64,000 nucleotides of DNA, from assembly GCA_041398745.1 (NCBI GenBank), contig JAWKUB010000003.1:496001-560000 (forward strand), in the 5' to 3' direction. Both the position numbers and the translations under genes were made by a program. Origin of the DNA: JACKHO01 sp041398745 (GTDB lineage: Bacteria > Planctomycetota > Planctomycetia > Planctomycetales > Planctomycetaceae). The notes beneath the pieces are model-generated. The model was not told where the DNA came from. It worked only from the letters and a program-made list of their open reading frames with translations, and searched no databases. This document shows positions 9,404 through 18,394 of the stretch, one piece after another; within the stretch, counting starts at the first letter, position 1, and every line of letters starts with the position of its first letter.

Positions 9404-11553
9404 GGATTCCGTCCACGCTCACCCTCGAAACGCTCCAGCGTCAGCGCAAGCAGGCCAACGAATTTCGTCGCGCCTGGAGAAATGGTGAGTCACCAAACGC
9501 CGTCGAGGCAATTGAGCAACTGGGAGGAGATCAGCTCCACAAATCGATTGCGGTCGAATTGGCGTATGAGGAATACTGCCTTCAGCAGCAAGCCGGAAAG
9601 CCTTTAGAGCCCACACGGTTTGTTCAGCGGTTTCCGCAACTTCAACGTTCGCTCCGTCGTCAAATTGGGATTCATCATTTTCTTTCCCAGCGTGGGGTCG
9701 ATGTTGCTCTCCCGGACTGGCCCGAGGCGGGCGATGAGATTTCCGGATTCCTGTTGCAGGAAGAACTTGGTCGGGGTGCGTTCGGTCGTGTGTTTCTGGC
9801 GCGGGAGCTCAAGCTCCGTGAGCGGGTCGTGGTCATCAAGGTGTCACGCGATGGACTTCGCGAAGCACAGCTTCTCGCCACGGTGTCGCATCCGGGAATC
9901 GTCCCCATTTATTCGGCAAGCATTGATACCGAGTGGGGGCTCACCACCATTTGCATGCCGTTCAACAGTCGGGCCACACTGCTCGATATTCTGGAATACG
10001 CCGGAAGTGTCCCCAGGGAAGATCGAAATGGTGCAATCATTCGTAACGCTGTCGCCGCACGGAATTGCAGCGATGATCCGCTCGTGTCCGCATCCCCTGG
10101 GGGCGTCGCGAAGTCCACAAGTTTTCGGGAGGCGGTCATTCAGTTCGCTCGATTTCTGGCTGACTCACTTGCCTTTGCGCATGCGAAAGGCATTCAACAC
10201 CGCGATTTGAAACCGTCGAACATTCTCGTCAATAGTGAAGGCCAGCCGCTGCTCATTGACTTCAACCTCTCGACAGAGCCTGCGTCTGAAGACTTGGTTG
10301 GTGGAACGCTTCCGTACATGTCGCCGGAACAGCTCTTAACACTCCTTTCCGTCACCGGCGACGGCGAACGTTCGCACCCATTGATCGATGAACGTTCCGA
10401 CATCTACTCGCTGGGCGTTTGTTTGTTCGAATTGTGGTTTGGCTACCATCCGATGGGAGACCTGCCCGAACTTCCACAACAGGAACTCGCCGAACACCTG
10501 CTGTCACGACAGGAGGCCGGACCTGACACTGCGTCGCGGAGCGAAGACCCGCGCGTTGAGGCGCTCGGGAATCTCATTCTTCGCTGCCTGAGCTATTATG
10601 CCGACGAACGTCCCGCATCTGCCCGGGACTTGCTGGTGCAACTGGAAGAAATCCGTCGCATCAAAGTTGAGGAAAGGCGACCAGCGACGAACTGGCAGAG
10701 TTCCTGGGCTGCGTTTGCTGGAGTTGTTTTCCTCGCAGTAGGAGGTGTTTTGCTTGCTGTCGGTGACTTCAGTAAGCCAGTTGAAGCCAAACCACCCGCC
10801 CCTGCCGAATTGGGCATCGCATACTTGCCGTCACGCCAGTTTGACGAAGCCGAGCATGCGTTATCTGAGTCACTACGTCTGAATGGACAGTCCGCTGAGA
10901 TTCTCAATTACCGAGGTCGCGCCCGACTTGAGCTGGGACGCTATTCCGAGGCGTTCGACGATTTTTCAGCGGCCTACCGATTAGAACCTTCGAACGACTC
11001 CGCTGCTTTTGCGGCGTATGCAGCGATGGAGTTGGGGCAGTACCGTAACGCGGCGGGTTGGTACGCTTCTATTGTCAACGACAACCAGCAGTCACTGAGC
11101 GTTCGACACAATTATGGCTACGCCTTATTGCAGCTCGAACACTATGAGACGGCTCATCAGGAACTTAGTGCAGCCGTCGCGATTCAGCCGACGTATAATT
11201 TGGTTCGACTTCACCGTGCAGTTGCCGGCTATCGTCTTGCGAAAGCAAGCGGGTCACCGTTTTCTCAAACGACCATTGATGATGCCCTGCAAGCGGCGAG
11301 TTCCGGACGCGATCGAACAACGGTTCTGCAGTTGGCCGAAATCATCGCATCGGTCGATCAGCTCAGTCATGAGAATCGACGAACGCTCGATTCACTTCTT
11401 CGTGCCTACGTGCGGCTGGGAGGGGAATTAGACGAAGTTCGAGAGCGTCCAGATTTCCGACGCTGGGTATCAGATCAGGAGTGGGAGCGTCTTGCGGAAG
11501 TGCAGCCGTTGGAGCGTGTCTATCCATATTCACCATTAGTTCTTCCCTGGTGA
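9400..11553 (+). CDS. Ser/Thr protein kinase with membrane helix and TPR repeats
   Basis: A 717-residue kinase translationally coupled to the sigma factor (ATGA overlap). After an N-terminal helical region (1-115) the kinase domain shows GRGAFGRVF at about 124, VVIK, the catalytic loop HRDLKPSN at about 267, and YMSPEQL. The metal-binding DFG triad reads DFN at about 287: the Asp is kept but Gly is replaced. A membrane helix lies at about 428-452, followed by TPR-like helical pairs (about 465-620) expected outside the cytoplasm. The kinase may sense an envelope signal and modify the sigma factor encoded with it. The DFN change probably does not abolish activity, since the Mg-binding Asp is intact. 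Confidence 0.88.
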   Translation: MRIPSTLTLETLQRQRKQANEFRRAWRNGESPNAVEAIEQLGGDQLHKSIAVELAYEEYCLQQQAGKPLEPTRFVQRFPQLQRSLRRQIGIHHFLSQRGVDVALPDWPEAGDEISGFLLQEELGRGAFGRVFLARELKLRERVVVIKVSRDGLREAQLLATVSHPGIVPIYSASIDTEWGLTTICMPFNSRATLLDILEYAGSVPREDRNGAIIRNAVAARNCSDDPLVSASPGGVAKSTSFREAVIQFARFLADSLAFAHAKGIQHRDLKPSNILVNSEGQPLLIDFNLSTEPASEDLVGGTLPYMSPEQLLTLLSVTGDGERSHPLIDERSDIYSLGVCLFELWFGYHPMGDLPELPQQELAEHLLSRQEAGPDTASRSEDPRVEALGNLILRCLSYYADERPASARDLLVQLEEIRRIKVEERRPATNWQSSWAAFAGVVFLAVGGVLLAVGDFSKPVEAKPPAPAELGIAYLPSRQFDEAEHALSESLRLNGQSAEILNYRGRARLELGRYSEAFDDFSAAYRLEPSNDSAAFAAYAAMELGQYRNAAGWYASIVNDNQQSLSVRHNYGYALLQLEHYETAHQELSAAVAIQPTYNLVRLHRAVAGYRLAKASGSPFSQTTIDDALQAASSGRDRTTVLQLAEIIASVDQLSHENRRTLDSLLRAYVRLGGELDEVRERPDFRRWVSDQEWERLAEVQPLERVYPYSPLVLPW

Positions 11554-11558
11554 GAACG

Positions 11559-12953
11559 ATGACCCGCGCAGCTCCAATACCGATTGAGCGGAGGCCACCA
11601 GGCAAATGGTGTTTCCAGCATACTGCGGTGCGAAGTCCCCAACTGTTGCTGCGTTGCGTGGCACTGTGCTTGGTCGTTTTGCTTTTCCATCAGTTCGAAG
11701 GAAACTCCCAGATACGGGCCGATGACGTCGACCCGGTCACCATTCCCGCGGCAGGCTGGGAGCGCGAGCAACTTCTCGTCTGTGTGGCGAACATTGACGC
11801 GTTGCTCAGCAATCCTCGTCATCAGAACTACAACGCGCTGCGCATCAGCCGTAGTCTGGAAAATGCGGAGGGGCCGACACTAGACGTTCTCAAACGCGAA
11901 TGCGTCATGGTCCGGCACGTGGGAGGCATCACCTACATTCGAGGTGTGAGGTTCATTACTCGCGATGACCTGCCGCATGACGCGCTCAGCCAGTTTGAAT
12001 ATATCATGTATGGTGATGACCTGATATCGCTCCACCGCGCAGGGGCGGCAACGACCGTGCGATTCCAAGAGGGTGTTGCCGGACCATTCCCGCGGTTTGA
12101 CAGCCTCGATATTGTCATGATGCAAACGGCTTTGCCCAACCGGTTAAACCGGGTTCCCTTGATGACGACAATTCATGACGCGCGGTTTCGCATTCTTTCT
12201 GACAACGTGCCTCGCATCAGCACGGAACTTCCGCGAATTCAGTCGTCCCCAAACGAGTCCGATGAACTCCCTGAATCGGAAGATGGAGACGTGGAAGTAC
12301 TGCTGAGCCCGGAGCAACCTTGGTTGCCGGTGCTCGTTAGAAGGACTGCCGCTCCGCGCGCGGCTGATTATTTCGAAAGCGGTGCCTACACACGGTTCTT
12401 CTATGACCGCTCAAATCCTGATGAACCGTTCGTAACCCGCATTCTGAATGAGACGCCCTTGAAGCCGGAGGCACACGGCGTTTACCTGAGTGACGTGCGT
12501 TTCGAATTGGTCGACGCGAAGGATGCGACCATTCCGAAACTGCAAATCGCAGAGACCATGAACCTCTGGCAGGAATTTGACGGCACGCGCTGGATTAAAG
12601 TTGAGCCAGCGGACGTGCCCGCGAAGTTCCAGGCTCTTACTGAGGTCATCAGCGATGTGGCCAGCGGAAAACTGTGGAACGCGGACGATGATCCGATACT
12701 TGCCATTCGAGATCGACTTGAGCAGCGAAATGAAGTTCCCATCAACGAACTACCACCCGTGGCAGGCGTCCACATGCCGGTGCCAGAGGTTCTGCTCAAT
12801 GTCGCTCAGACCGACCCCCAACAGCCTCAAGCCAATCGGACGCGAATTGTCGGACTCTTCGTCATGGCTCTTGGCGTCGTCTTGCTCGCCCTGTTTGGCT
12901 GGTTCCGCATCTGGCAGTCAATCGCCGCCAATTCGGAATCGGCATCCGAGTAG
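11559..12953 (+). CDS. Hypothetical protein with N- and C-terminal membrane segments
   Basis: A 464-residue protein of no recognised family. A hydrophobic segment near residues 29-46 acts as signal or membrane anchor, and a second at about 430-452 (GLFVMALGVVLLALFGWF) is a C-terminal membrane helix, leaving a large presumed periplasmic domain. The frame opens upstream inside the kinase gene, but ATG at 11559, five bases after the kinase stop, is the likely start. It probably belongs to the sigma factor-kinase transcription unit and might be part of the same signalling system. Confidence 0.7.
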   Translation: MTRAAPIPIERRPPGKWCFQHTAVRSPQLLLRCVALCLVVLLFHQFEGNSQIRADDVDPVTIPAAGWEREQLLVCVANIDALLSNPRHQNYNALRISRSLENAEGPTLDVLKRECVMVRHVGGITYIRGVRFITRDDLPHDALSQFEYIMYGDDLISLHRAGAATTVRFQEGVAGPFPRFDSLDIVMMQTALPNRLNRVPLMTTIHDARFRILSDNVPRISTELPRIQSSPNESDELPESEDGDVEVLLSPEQPWLPVLVRRTAAPRAADYFESGAYTRFFYDRSNPDEPFVTRILNETPLKPEAHGVYLSDVRFELVDAKDATIPKLQIAETMNLWQEFDGTRWIKVEPADVPAKFQALTEVISDVASGKLWNADDDPILAIRDRLEQRNEVPINELPPVAGVHMPVPEVLLNVAQTDPQQPQANRTRIVGLFVMALGVVLLALFGWFRIWQSIAANSESASE

Positions 12954-13054
12954 CTCACCCCTTCTGAAAATCTTGTCAGTTTCTCTGTCCGGTTCGACCG
13001 CAGTTGCGCCACATACCCTGGTGATCACTCTTTGCTCACACAGGAGAACGGAAC

Positions 13055-14056
13055 ATGAGTCACCAAAGCAAACCATGCACGGCGTGCGGCGAACAATTGC
13101 GAGCTGGGATGTTACGCTGCCGACAATGTGGGCAGGCCGTTTCGAATGTTCCTCAAGGATCTGTTGCAAAGCAGGCTGTTCATTCTTCGGCAAGTGTGTC
13201 CATTGTGGCGAGTGCTCCCTCGATTGTGGCCAAGGTGAAGCCGGGATCACGGCCAGCACGGGAAGAACTGAAACCACATGTGCGTCCCACGTCACCGCCG
13301 CCGAAATCGGCAATTCCGAAACGTCCGGTGACTTACGTGCCGAAACCGGGAGTGAATCCGAAACGACGCGTCGCGGCAACATTCATTGCGGCTATTCTAT
13401 TCGGCTGCGTGCTCTGGTACGTCGCAACGACTTTCGTCTTGGTCGGCAATGGAGCCGATTCTGGCGTTGAACTCACGGCTGAACGGGCTGCGGCCATCTG
13501 GACCGTGGAGAATTATGGAGTTGTTACCGTCATGCTCAGTAGCGGCGAAGAGCGAAAGTTTGTCGCTCGCGAGCATTTACCCGACGAGCCGTTTGTCGTC
13601 ACTGGCATCGACTTGTGGTATCAGTCGATCGATCCCCACGAACTCGATTTTCTGCCGGATCTCCAGCATTTGACATATCTCGACCTGTCGCAAACCGACC
13701 TGTCCGACGAACACATGCGCTATCTTGCGAAATCGACCGGGCTACACACGCTGTACCTGCGGGGAGACCAAATTTCGAAACAAGGGTTCGAGTCACTTCC
13801 GGAAATGCCGGTACTTGAACATTTTAGCTGTTCCGCAAACCGGGCCTTCGATGACGAAGCCTTGGCCGTTGTCACGGGCAAGATGCCCCGGCTCAAGGTC
13901 TTCCTCTGTACGTCATCGGGAGTGACGGCCGAGGGGCTTCCCGCCCTCTACGAAATGAAGCACCTGCGACACTTCCGCGTCGAAAAGAGTGAAATACCGC
14001 AAGACGCGTTTGACGCCCTCCAGGAGCGTCTTCCCAAGTGCCACATTCGAATTTGA
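13055..14056 (+). CDS. Zinc-ribbon membrane protein with leucine-rich repeats
   Basis: A 333-residue protein with three parts. Residues 9-26 hold a two-CxxC zinc ribbon (CTAC and CRQC). A Pro/Lys-rich linker leads to a membrane helix at about 110-131. The C-terminal half (about 180-325) consists of leucine-rich repeats of the LxxLxLxxT type. The start is well supported by AGGAG ten bases upstream. The topology suggests a cytoplasmic zinc ribbon and a periplasmic LRR domain. It lies 101 bases after the membrane protein gene in the sigma-kinase run, so co-transcription is possible. Function unknown. Confidence 0.8.
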   Translation: MSHQSKPCTACGEQLRAGMLRCRQCGQAVSNVPQGSVAKQAVHSSASVSIVASAPSIVAKVKPGSRPAREELKPHVRPTSPPPKSAIPKRPVTYVPKPGVNPKRRVAATFIAAILFGCVLWYVATTFVLVGNGADSGVELTAERAAAIWTVENYGVVTVMLSSGEERKFVAREHLPDEPFVVTGIDLWYQSIDPHELDFLPDLQHLTYLDLSQTDLSDEHMRYLAKSTGLHTLYLRGDQISKQGFESLPEMPVLEHFSCSANRAFDDEALAVVTGKMPRLKVFLCTSSGVTAEGLPALYEMKHLRHFRVEKSEIPQDAFDALQERLPKCHIRI

Positions 14057-14423
14057 GAGCATGTCGATTCGGCAATTCTTCGCGGAACAAAATCGGTAGC
14101 GGAGGGCAACCATGGCTGTTGCATCACTGTCCTGAGGTGATTTGACATCCGCTTGCAAACATTCTCGTACTTCTAGATACTCCGCGGGCGCGGTGTCAGG
14201 CGAGTTCCCAGATGCCGCTGTGGACTGTTTGGCACCCTGTTTTCCAGGTCCGCAGTTCCACTGTGTGAGGGAAGGGTACTCCTTGTACGGTTTCGAAGGT
14301 TTCTGACTGGATTTTGCCGAGTCTTTCATGCCCAAACTTGAATTCCGTCTGGTGTAGGATTGGGTGTATTCGCTTGCGGTTGCCTGCTGGATCGTATAGA
14401 AGAAAACAAGTAAGTAAGGCTAC
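14057..14423. other. 367-base gap between the LRR gene and tRNA-Leu
   Basis: No gene I would support. A minus-strand frame crosses much of it, but it runs into the LRR gene, has no ribosome binding site and no family resemblance. The promoter for tRNA-Leu must lie towards the right end. Confidence 0.4.
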
Positions 14424-14507
14424 GCCGAAGTGGCGGAATCGGCAGACGCGCTGGATTCAAAATCCAGTGTCCGTATGGACATGTGGGTTCGAGTCCCACC
14501 TTCGGTA
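14424..14507 (+). tRNA. tRNA-Leu (anticodon CAA)
   Basis: Cloverleaf of 84 bases with the long variable arm of a class II tRNA. The acceptor arms GCCGAAG and CTTCGGT pair fully (with one G-U), the anticodon stem CTGGA/TCCAG encloses the loop TTCAAAA with CAA at 14458-14460, and the T-loop is GTTCGAGTC-like. CCA is not encoded. It reads the leucine codon UUG. Confidence 0.96.
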
Positions 14508-14518
14508 GTCACCGGAAG

Positions 14519-14556
14519 GCCCTGAGAAACAGCTTGTTTCCCAGGGCTTTTCGTTT
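14519..14556 (+). terminator. Intrinsic terminator after tRNA-Leu
   Basis: A stem of about 12 pairs (GCCCTGAGAAAC against GTTTCCCAGGGC, one mismatch) with the loop AGCT is followed by TTTTCGTTT. It begins 12 bases after the tRNA and fits a Rho-independent terminator. Confidence 0.8.
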
Positions 14557-14778
14557 GCGCAGCAACAACGCGGTCGTCCAAGTTGTTGTCCTTTTTGACG
14601 AGTGCGACAAATTGCAGTGAGTCGCGCAAGGTGATTGCTGCCGGACGGTTGCAATGGTTTCGCGCGAGTCGATTCATGCCTGCTGGTTGTTGGCACCTTT
14701 GAACTGCGTGGGCGAACGGATATAAACAGAAACTGCACCGAGACGTATGGTGCGAGATTCACATCAAAGGAGAAGGAA

Positions 14779-15237
14779 ATGTCGGACATTAGGCAGCAAA
14801 TCATTCAGGAACTTCAGGTTGCGTACTGGATGGAAATGGAAACCGTGATGAATTACATCGCGAACTCCACGAATCTGGACGGCGTTCGTGCAGAGGAAAT
14901 CAAGAAGTCTCTGCTTGCTGACGTGACCGCCGAGCTGGGGCATGCCCAGAATCTCGCACGCCGTATCAAGACGATTGGAGGTGTGGTCCAGGGAAGTGCT
15001 GACTTCAAGCCAGGGCAATCTGCTCTCCAGCCGCCAGCCAAGACCACAGACGTCGTGGCCGTCATCAAAGGTGTCATCTCCGCTGAAGATGCAGCAATTG
15101 GTCAGTACAATAAGCTCATCAAGCTGTGCGATGGCGTTGACTACGTTACGCAGGATTTGTGTATTCAGGCTCTGGGTGATGAAGAAGAGCATCTCCGGGA
15201 GTTCATGGGATTCCTCGCTGAGTACGAAGGCCGCTAG
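14779..15237 (+). CDS. Ferritin-like (bacterioferritin-type) diiron protein
   Basis: A 152-residue all-helical protein of the ferritin-like superfamily. Two ExxH motifs are visible (ELGH at about 52-55 and EEEH near 140), with further acidic residues in the first and third helices (for example E21 and ED of SAEDAA), which together would form a dinuclear iron site. Length fits bacterioferritin or a related domain protein, but the conserved haem-binding Met of true bacterioferritin is not certain. The ATG at 14779 has AAAGGAGAAGG just upstream; the longer frame is rejected. Role probably iron storage or peroxide/iron detoxification. Confidence 0.8.
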   Translation: MSDIRQQIIQELQVAYWMEMETVMNYIANSTNLDGVRAEEIKKSLLADVTAELGHAQNLARRIKTIGGVVQGSADFKPGQSALQPPAKTTDVVAVIKGVISAEDAAIGQYNKLIKLCDGVDYVTQDLCIQALGDEEEHLREFMGFLAEYEGR

Positions 15238-15294
15238 TCTGTCAGCGTGTAACGCTTTTCCTGAGTGCCTCACGACTGAGGTTGGTGCCAACGT

Positions 15295-16332
15295 ATGTTC
15301 ATTGACCAGGTTCAAATCCACTGTAGAGCCGGCGACGGTGGCGATGGTTGCCTCAGCTTCCGTCGTGAGGCCCACGTTGCGTACGGTGGACCTGACGGCG
15401 GCGATGGCGGCAAAGGGGGCGATGTCATCATCGAAGCCGATGAGAACATGGGAAGCCTCTACCATTTGGTTGGCCACCGTCACTGGAAGGCGCCAGATGG
15501 TCAACGGGGGCAGGGAAAGCAACGCACCGGAAAAGGCGGTGATGATAAAGTCATTCGGGTGCCGACCGGGACAATTATCAAAGACGCGGCCGATGGTCAT
15601 TTGTTGAAAGACCTCGTGGCGCATGGTGATCAGTTTGTGGTTGCCGCCGGGGGGAAAGGTGGCCGAGGTAATAAGCGGTTTGCCACGTCGACGGACCGCG
15701 CCCCACGTCATTTTGAAAAGGGGGGTGAAGGTGGCGAGCGCGAGGTTGTGCTGGAGCTGAAGCTCATTGCCGACGTTGGGCTTATCGGAAAGCCCAACGC
15801 GGGAAAAAGTACGCTTTTGAGCCGACTTTCCCGAGCGACGCCCGAAATCGCGGACTACCCGTTCACGACGAAGTACCCCCACTTGGGTGCGGTGCGGGTG
15901 GGGTATCAGCAGCAGTTTGTGCTGGCCGATATTCCGGGACTCATTGAAGGCGCTCATGCCGGCATAGGACTGGGGCATGAATTCCTAAAGCACGTGCAGC
16001 GAACGCGCGTGCTGGTGCATTTGATTGAACCAAACCCGGCTGACCAGAGTGATCCCACGGAGAATTACCGTCAAATCCGCGAGGAAATGCGTCTGTTTGA
16101 TCCCTCACTCGTTGAGCGGCCGGAACTGGTGGTCGTTTCCAAGTGCGAACTGCCCGATGCTCAAGTCTGCGCTGAACTGTTCACGGAAGAAACGGGCATT
16201 CCCGTCCGCCAAATCTCTTCGGCGACGGGAGCTGGACTGCCAGATTTGATTAAGGACGTCATGCAATTGCTGGAAGAAGAGCGTGAAGCGGCCGCGATTA
16301 AGGCTGCGGAGACGCCAGAAGCGTTGGAATAA
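15295..16332 (+). CDS. obgE: Obg family GTPase
   Basis: A 345-residue Obg (CgtA) GTPase involved in late 50S ribosome assembly and stress control. The glycine-rich Obg fold occupies residues 1-158 (RAGDGGDGC, GGPDGGDGG). The G domain has the P-loop GKPNAGKST at about 168, DIPGL (G3) and SKCEL in place of the usual NKxD-type G4 region. There is no large C-terminal extension. The next gene begins on the base after the Obg stop codon, so the two are probably co-translated. Confidence 0.95.
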   Translation: MFIDQVQIHCRAGDGGDGCLSFRREAHVAYGGPDGGDGGKGGDVIIEADENMGSLYHLVGHRHWKAPDGQRGQGKQRTGKGGDDKVIRVPTGTIIKDAADGHLLKDLVAHGDQFVVAAGGKGGRGNKRFATSTDRAPRHFEKGGEGGEREVVLELKLIADVGLIGKPNAGKSTLLSRLSRATPEIADYPFTTKYPHLGAVRVGYQQQFVLADIPGLIEGAHAGIGLGHEFLKHVQRTRVLVHLIEPNPADQSDPTENYRQIREEMRLFDPSLVERPELVVVSKCELPDAQVCAELFTEETGIPVRQISSATGAGLPDLIKDVMQLLEEEREAAAIKAAETPEALE

Positions 16333-17358
16333 ATGGTGCGTCAACTGGCAATGGTGCTGATGTGCGTCGCCGGTCTCACGGCGCCTGCCAGCGCCCAGTC
16401 GCCACAGCCGAAATTCGTCGACGCAGAAACCGAGCAGGCCATTTTGGAATCATTGAAATGGCTCGCCAATCAGCAAGATAAAACGACCGGGGCTTTCGGA
16501 ACGCAGCACGAATTCACGCAGAACGTCGGTGTCACAGCATTGGCGGGGCTGGCTTTTCTCTCCTCGGGCAGCACGCCCGGTGAAGGTCCGTATGGCGAAG
16601 TGCTGAATCGTATTACGAATTATGTTCTCGACTGTGCGGCACCGAACGGCTTCATCATCGAACCGAACACTCAGTCACAGAGCCCCATGTACGGACATGG
16701 CTTTGCTACCACGTATCTGGCCGAGGTGTATGGGATGTCAGAGCATCCACAAGTGCGTGACAAACTGAAGCAGGCGGTGAAACTCATCATTGCCAGCCAG
16801 AACTCGGAAGGGGGATGGCGGTACTTCCCCACACCCGACGAAGCAGATATTTCCGTGACGGCCTGCCAAGTCATCGCCCTGCGGGCTGCCCGCAATGCAG
16901 GGATTTCCGTTCCGAAAGAGGTCATCGACAAGGCGGTGGCCTACATCAATAAGTGTCAGAACAATGACGGAGGTTTCCGTTATCGAGTTCTGGACGCGGC
17001 CGAGAGTCGCTTTCCTCGATCCGCCGCCGCCATTGTCGCGTTGTACACAGCCGGAGCCGGAGACTCGGCCACTATTGAACGCGGGCTGAGTTACATGATG
17101 CGTCACGTTCCCGGACCACGCACGCCAAAGGATTTGCAGTATCACTACTACGCCCAGTATTACGCAGCCCAGGCGGCGTGGCATGCCGGCGGAGAGCACT
17201 GGACGGTGTGGTATCCCGCTGCCCGAAATGAGCTGATGCGGACGCGTGTCCCCGGTAGAGGTTGGAGTGATCCCTGGGTTGGCGACGATTTCGCCACCGC
17301 CACGGCCCTCATCGCCCTGCAAATTCCCTACGACTATGTTCCCATTCTGGAGCGTTGA
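16333..17358 (+). CDS. Exported prenyltransferase/squalene-oxidase-repeat (alpha/alpha toroid) protein
   Basis: A 341-residue protein with a signal peptide (cleavage probably after PASA at about 22). The mature part contains repeated helical units with QN..GGWRY and QNNDGGFRY motifs, typical of the alpha/alpha-toroid fold shared by terpene cyclases, protein prenyltransferases and thioester-domain proteins. No terpene-cyclase DxDD motif is seen, so it is unlikely to be an enzyme of hopanoid synthesis. Such secreted toroid proteins are common in planctomycetes with no known function. ATG follows the Obg stop directly (TAAATG). Confidence 0.8.
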   Translation: MVRQLAMVLMCVAGLTAPASAQSPQPKFVDAETEQAILESLKWLANQQDKTTGAFGTQHEFTQNVGVTALAGLAFLSSGSTPGEGPYGEVLNRITNYVLDCAAPNGFIIEPNTQSQSPMYGHGFATTYLAEVYGMSEHPQVRDKLKQAVKLIIASQNSEGGWRYFPTPDEADISVTACQVIALRAARNAGISVPKEVIDKAVAYINKCQNNDGGFRYRVLDAAESRFPRSAAAIVALYTAGAGDSATIERGLSYMMRHVPGPRTPKDLQYHYYAQYYAAQAAWHAGGEHWTVWYPAARNELMRTRVPGRGWSDPWVGDDFATATALIALQIPYDYVPILER

Positions 17359-17450
17359 GCCAGGCTTGTGTGTTACGCCATGATTGTCGTCGCGAGCTTC
17401 TTGACGGCTGGCGCGGCGTCCAGAATAATCATCCCAGCAATTTGCATTGC

Positions 17451-17524
17451 GTGCCCGTAGCTCAGCTGGATAGAGCGTTGGTTTCCGGAGCCAAAGGTCA
17501 GAGGTTCGAATCCTCTCGGGCATA
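17451..17524 (+). tRNA. tRNA-Arg (anticodon CCG)
   Basis: A 74-base cloverleaf. Acceptor GTGCCCG pairs with CGGGCAT (first pair G-U), the D arm is GCTC/GAGC, the anticodon loop TTCCGGA carries CCG at 17485-17487, and the T arm AGAGG/CCTCT encloses TTCGAAT. CCA is not encoded. It reads the arginine codon CGG. Confidence 0.95.
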
Positions 17525-17569
17525 CTTGGGGCAATATCAATACTCACGCCAGCAGGAGACCCGGCAGCC

Positions 17570-18394
17570 ATGGAGCAGTTTCGCCCCAACTATCTGCGGG
17601 TCTGGCTGACGTTTCTGCGGAATTCTCTAGTCCGCGAACTGAGCTTTCGGGGCAACTTTTTCATTGAAATTGTTACGCGTACGTTCTGGTTTTCTGCACA
17701 ACTGGCTTTGTTTGGCATCATTTACCGCCAGGTGAACAGTATTCAGGACTGGTCGCAGTATGAGTATTTCGCTTTTATGGCGACTGGCATGCTCATCAAT
17801 GCATTGGTCGAAGCGTTGTTTATGCCCAACTGTGCGGCGTTCAGCGAGTTGATTCGGACCGGCAACCTCGACTTTGTGCTGCTGAAACCCATCGATACGC
17901 AGTTTCTGGTCTCGTTTCAGACGGTTAACCTCTCGATGGTCAGCCAAATTGCGCTCGCCGTTTCACTGCTTGTCTATTCCCTCAGTCACCTTGATGTGAC
18001 GGTGACGGCCGGGAATGTGCTGGCGTACTGCATGCTGATTGCTGTCGGGGCCAGTTTTTTCTACAGCCTCATGATTGCATTGGCCAGTACGAGCGTCTGG
18101 CTGGGAAGAAATCAGGGGCTGTACGACTTCTGGTTCTACATCACAATTTTCGCCCGCTACCCGCAGGGGGTTTACCGCCAGTCGGCGGGCGGGGAGATTC
18201 TGTGGTTCGTCTTTTCGTTTATTGTTCCCATTCTCCTGGTGGTCACCGTCCCGGCCCGGCTGCTGCTGACCAAAGCACTTGAGCCGAACAGCGGCGTGCT
18301 GGTTGTCGCTCCCTTGATGACACTGTTCCTGCTCTTCCTGTCGCGAAGAGTGTTCATGTGGTCACTGAATCATTACCGGAGTGCAAGCAGTTGA
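17570..18394 (+). CDS. ABC-2 type transporter permease
   Basis: A 274-residue integral membrane protein with about six predicted helices, resembling the ABC-2 family permeases (PF06182-like) that work with a separate ATPase and often a second permease. An amphipathic N-terminal region, the large loop with FARYPQGVY and a final conserved helix fit this family. No ATPase gene lies next to it: upstream is tRNA-Arg and downstream, with a four-base overlap, is queG. The substrate is unknown and the ATPase must be encoded elsewhere. Confidence 0.8.
   Translation: MEQFRPNYLRVWLTFLRNSLVRELSFRGNFFIEIVTRTFWFSAQLALFGIIYRQVNSIQDWSQYEYFAFMATGMLINALVEALFMPNCAAFSELIRTGNLDFVLLKPIDTQFLVSFQTVNLSMVSQIALAVSLLVYSLSHLDVTVTAGNVLAYCMLIAVGASFFYSLMIALASTSVWLGRNQGLYDFWFYITIFARYPQGVYRQSAGGEILWFVFSFIVPILLVVTVPARLLLTKALEPNSGVLVVAPLMTLFLLFLSRRVFMWSLNHYRSASS

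Noticed and set aside
13913..14335. Minus-strand frame of 140 codons
   Set aside because: It overlaps the end of the LRR gene, has no ribosome binding site, and resembles no family.
16333..17358. Reading the toroid protein as a terpene cyclase of hopanoid synthesis
   Set aside because: It has a signal peptide and no DxDD motif, so it is not a cytoplasmic cyclase.
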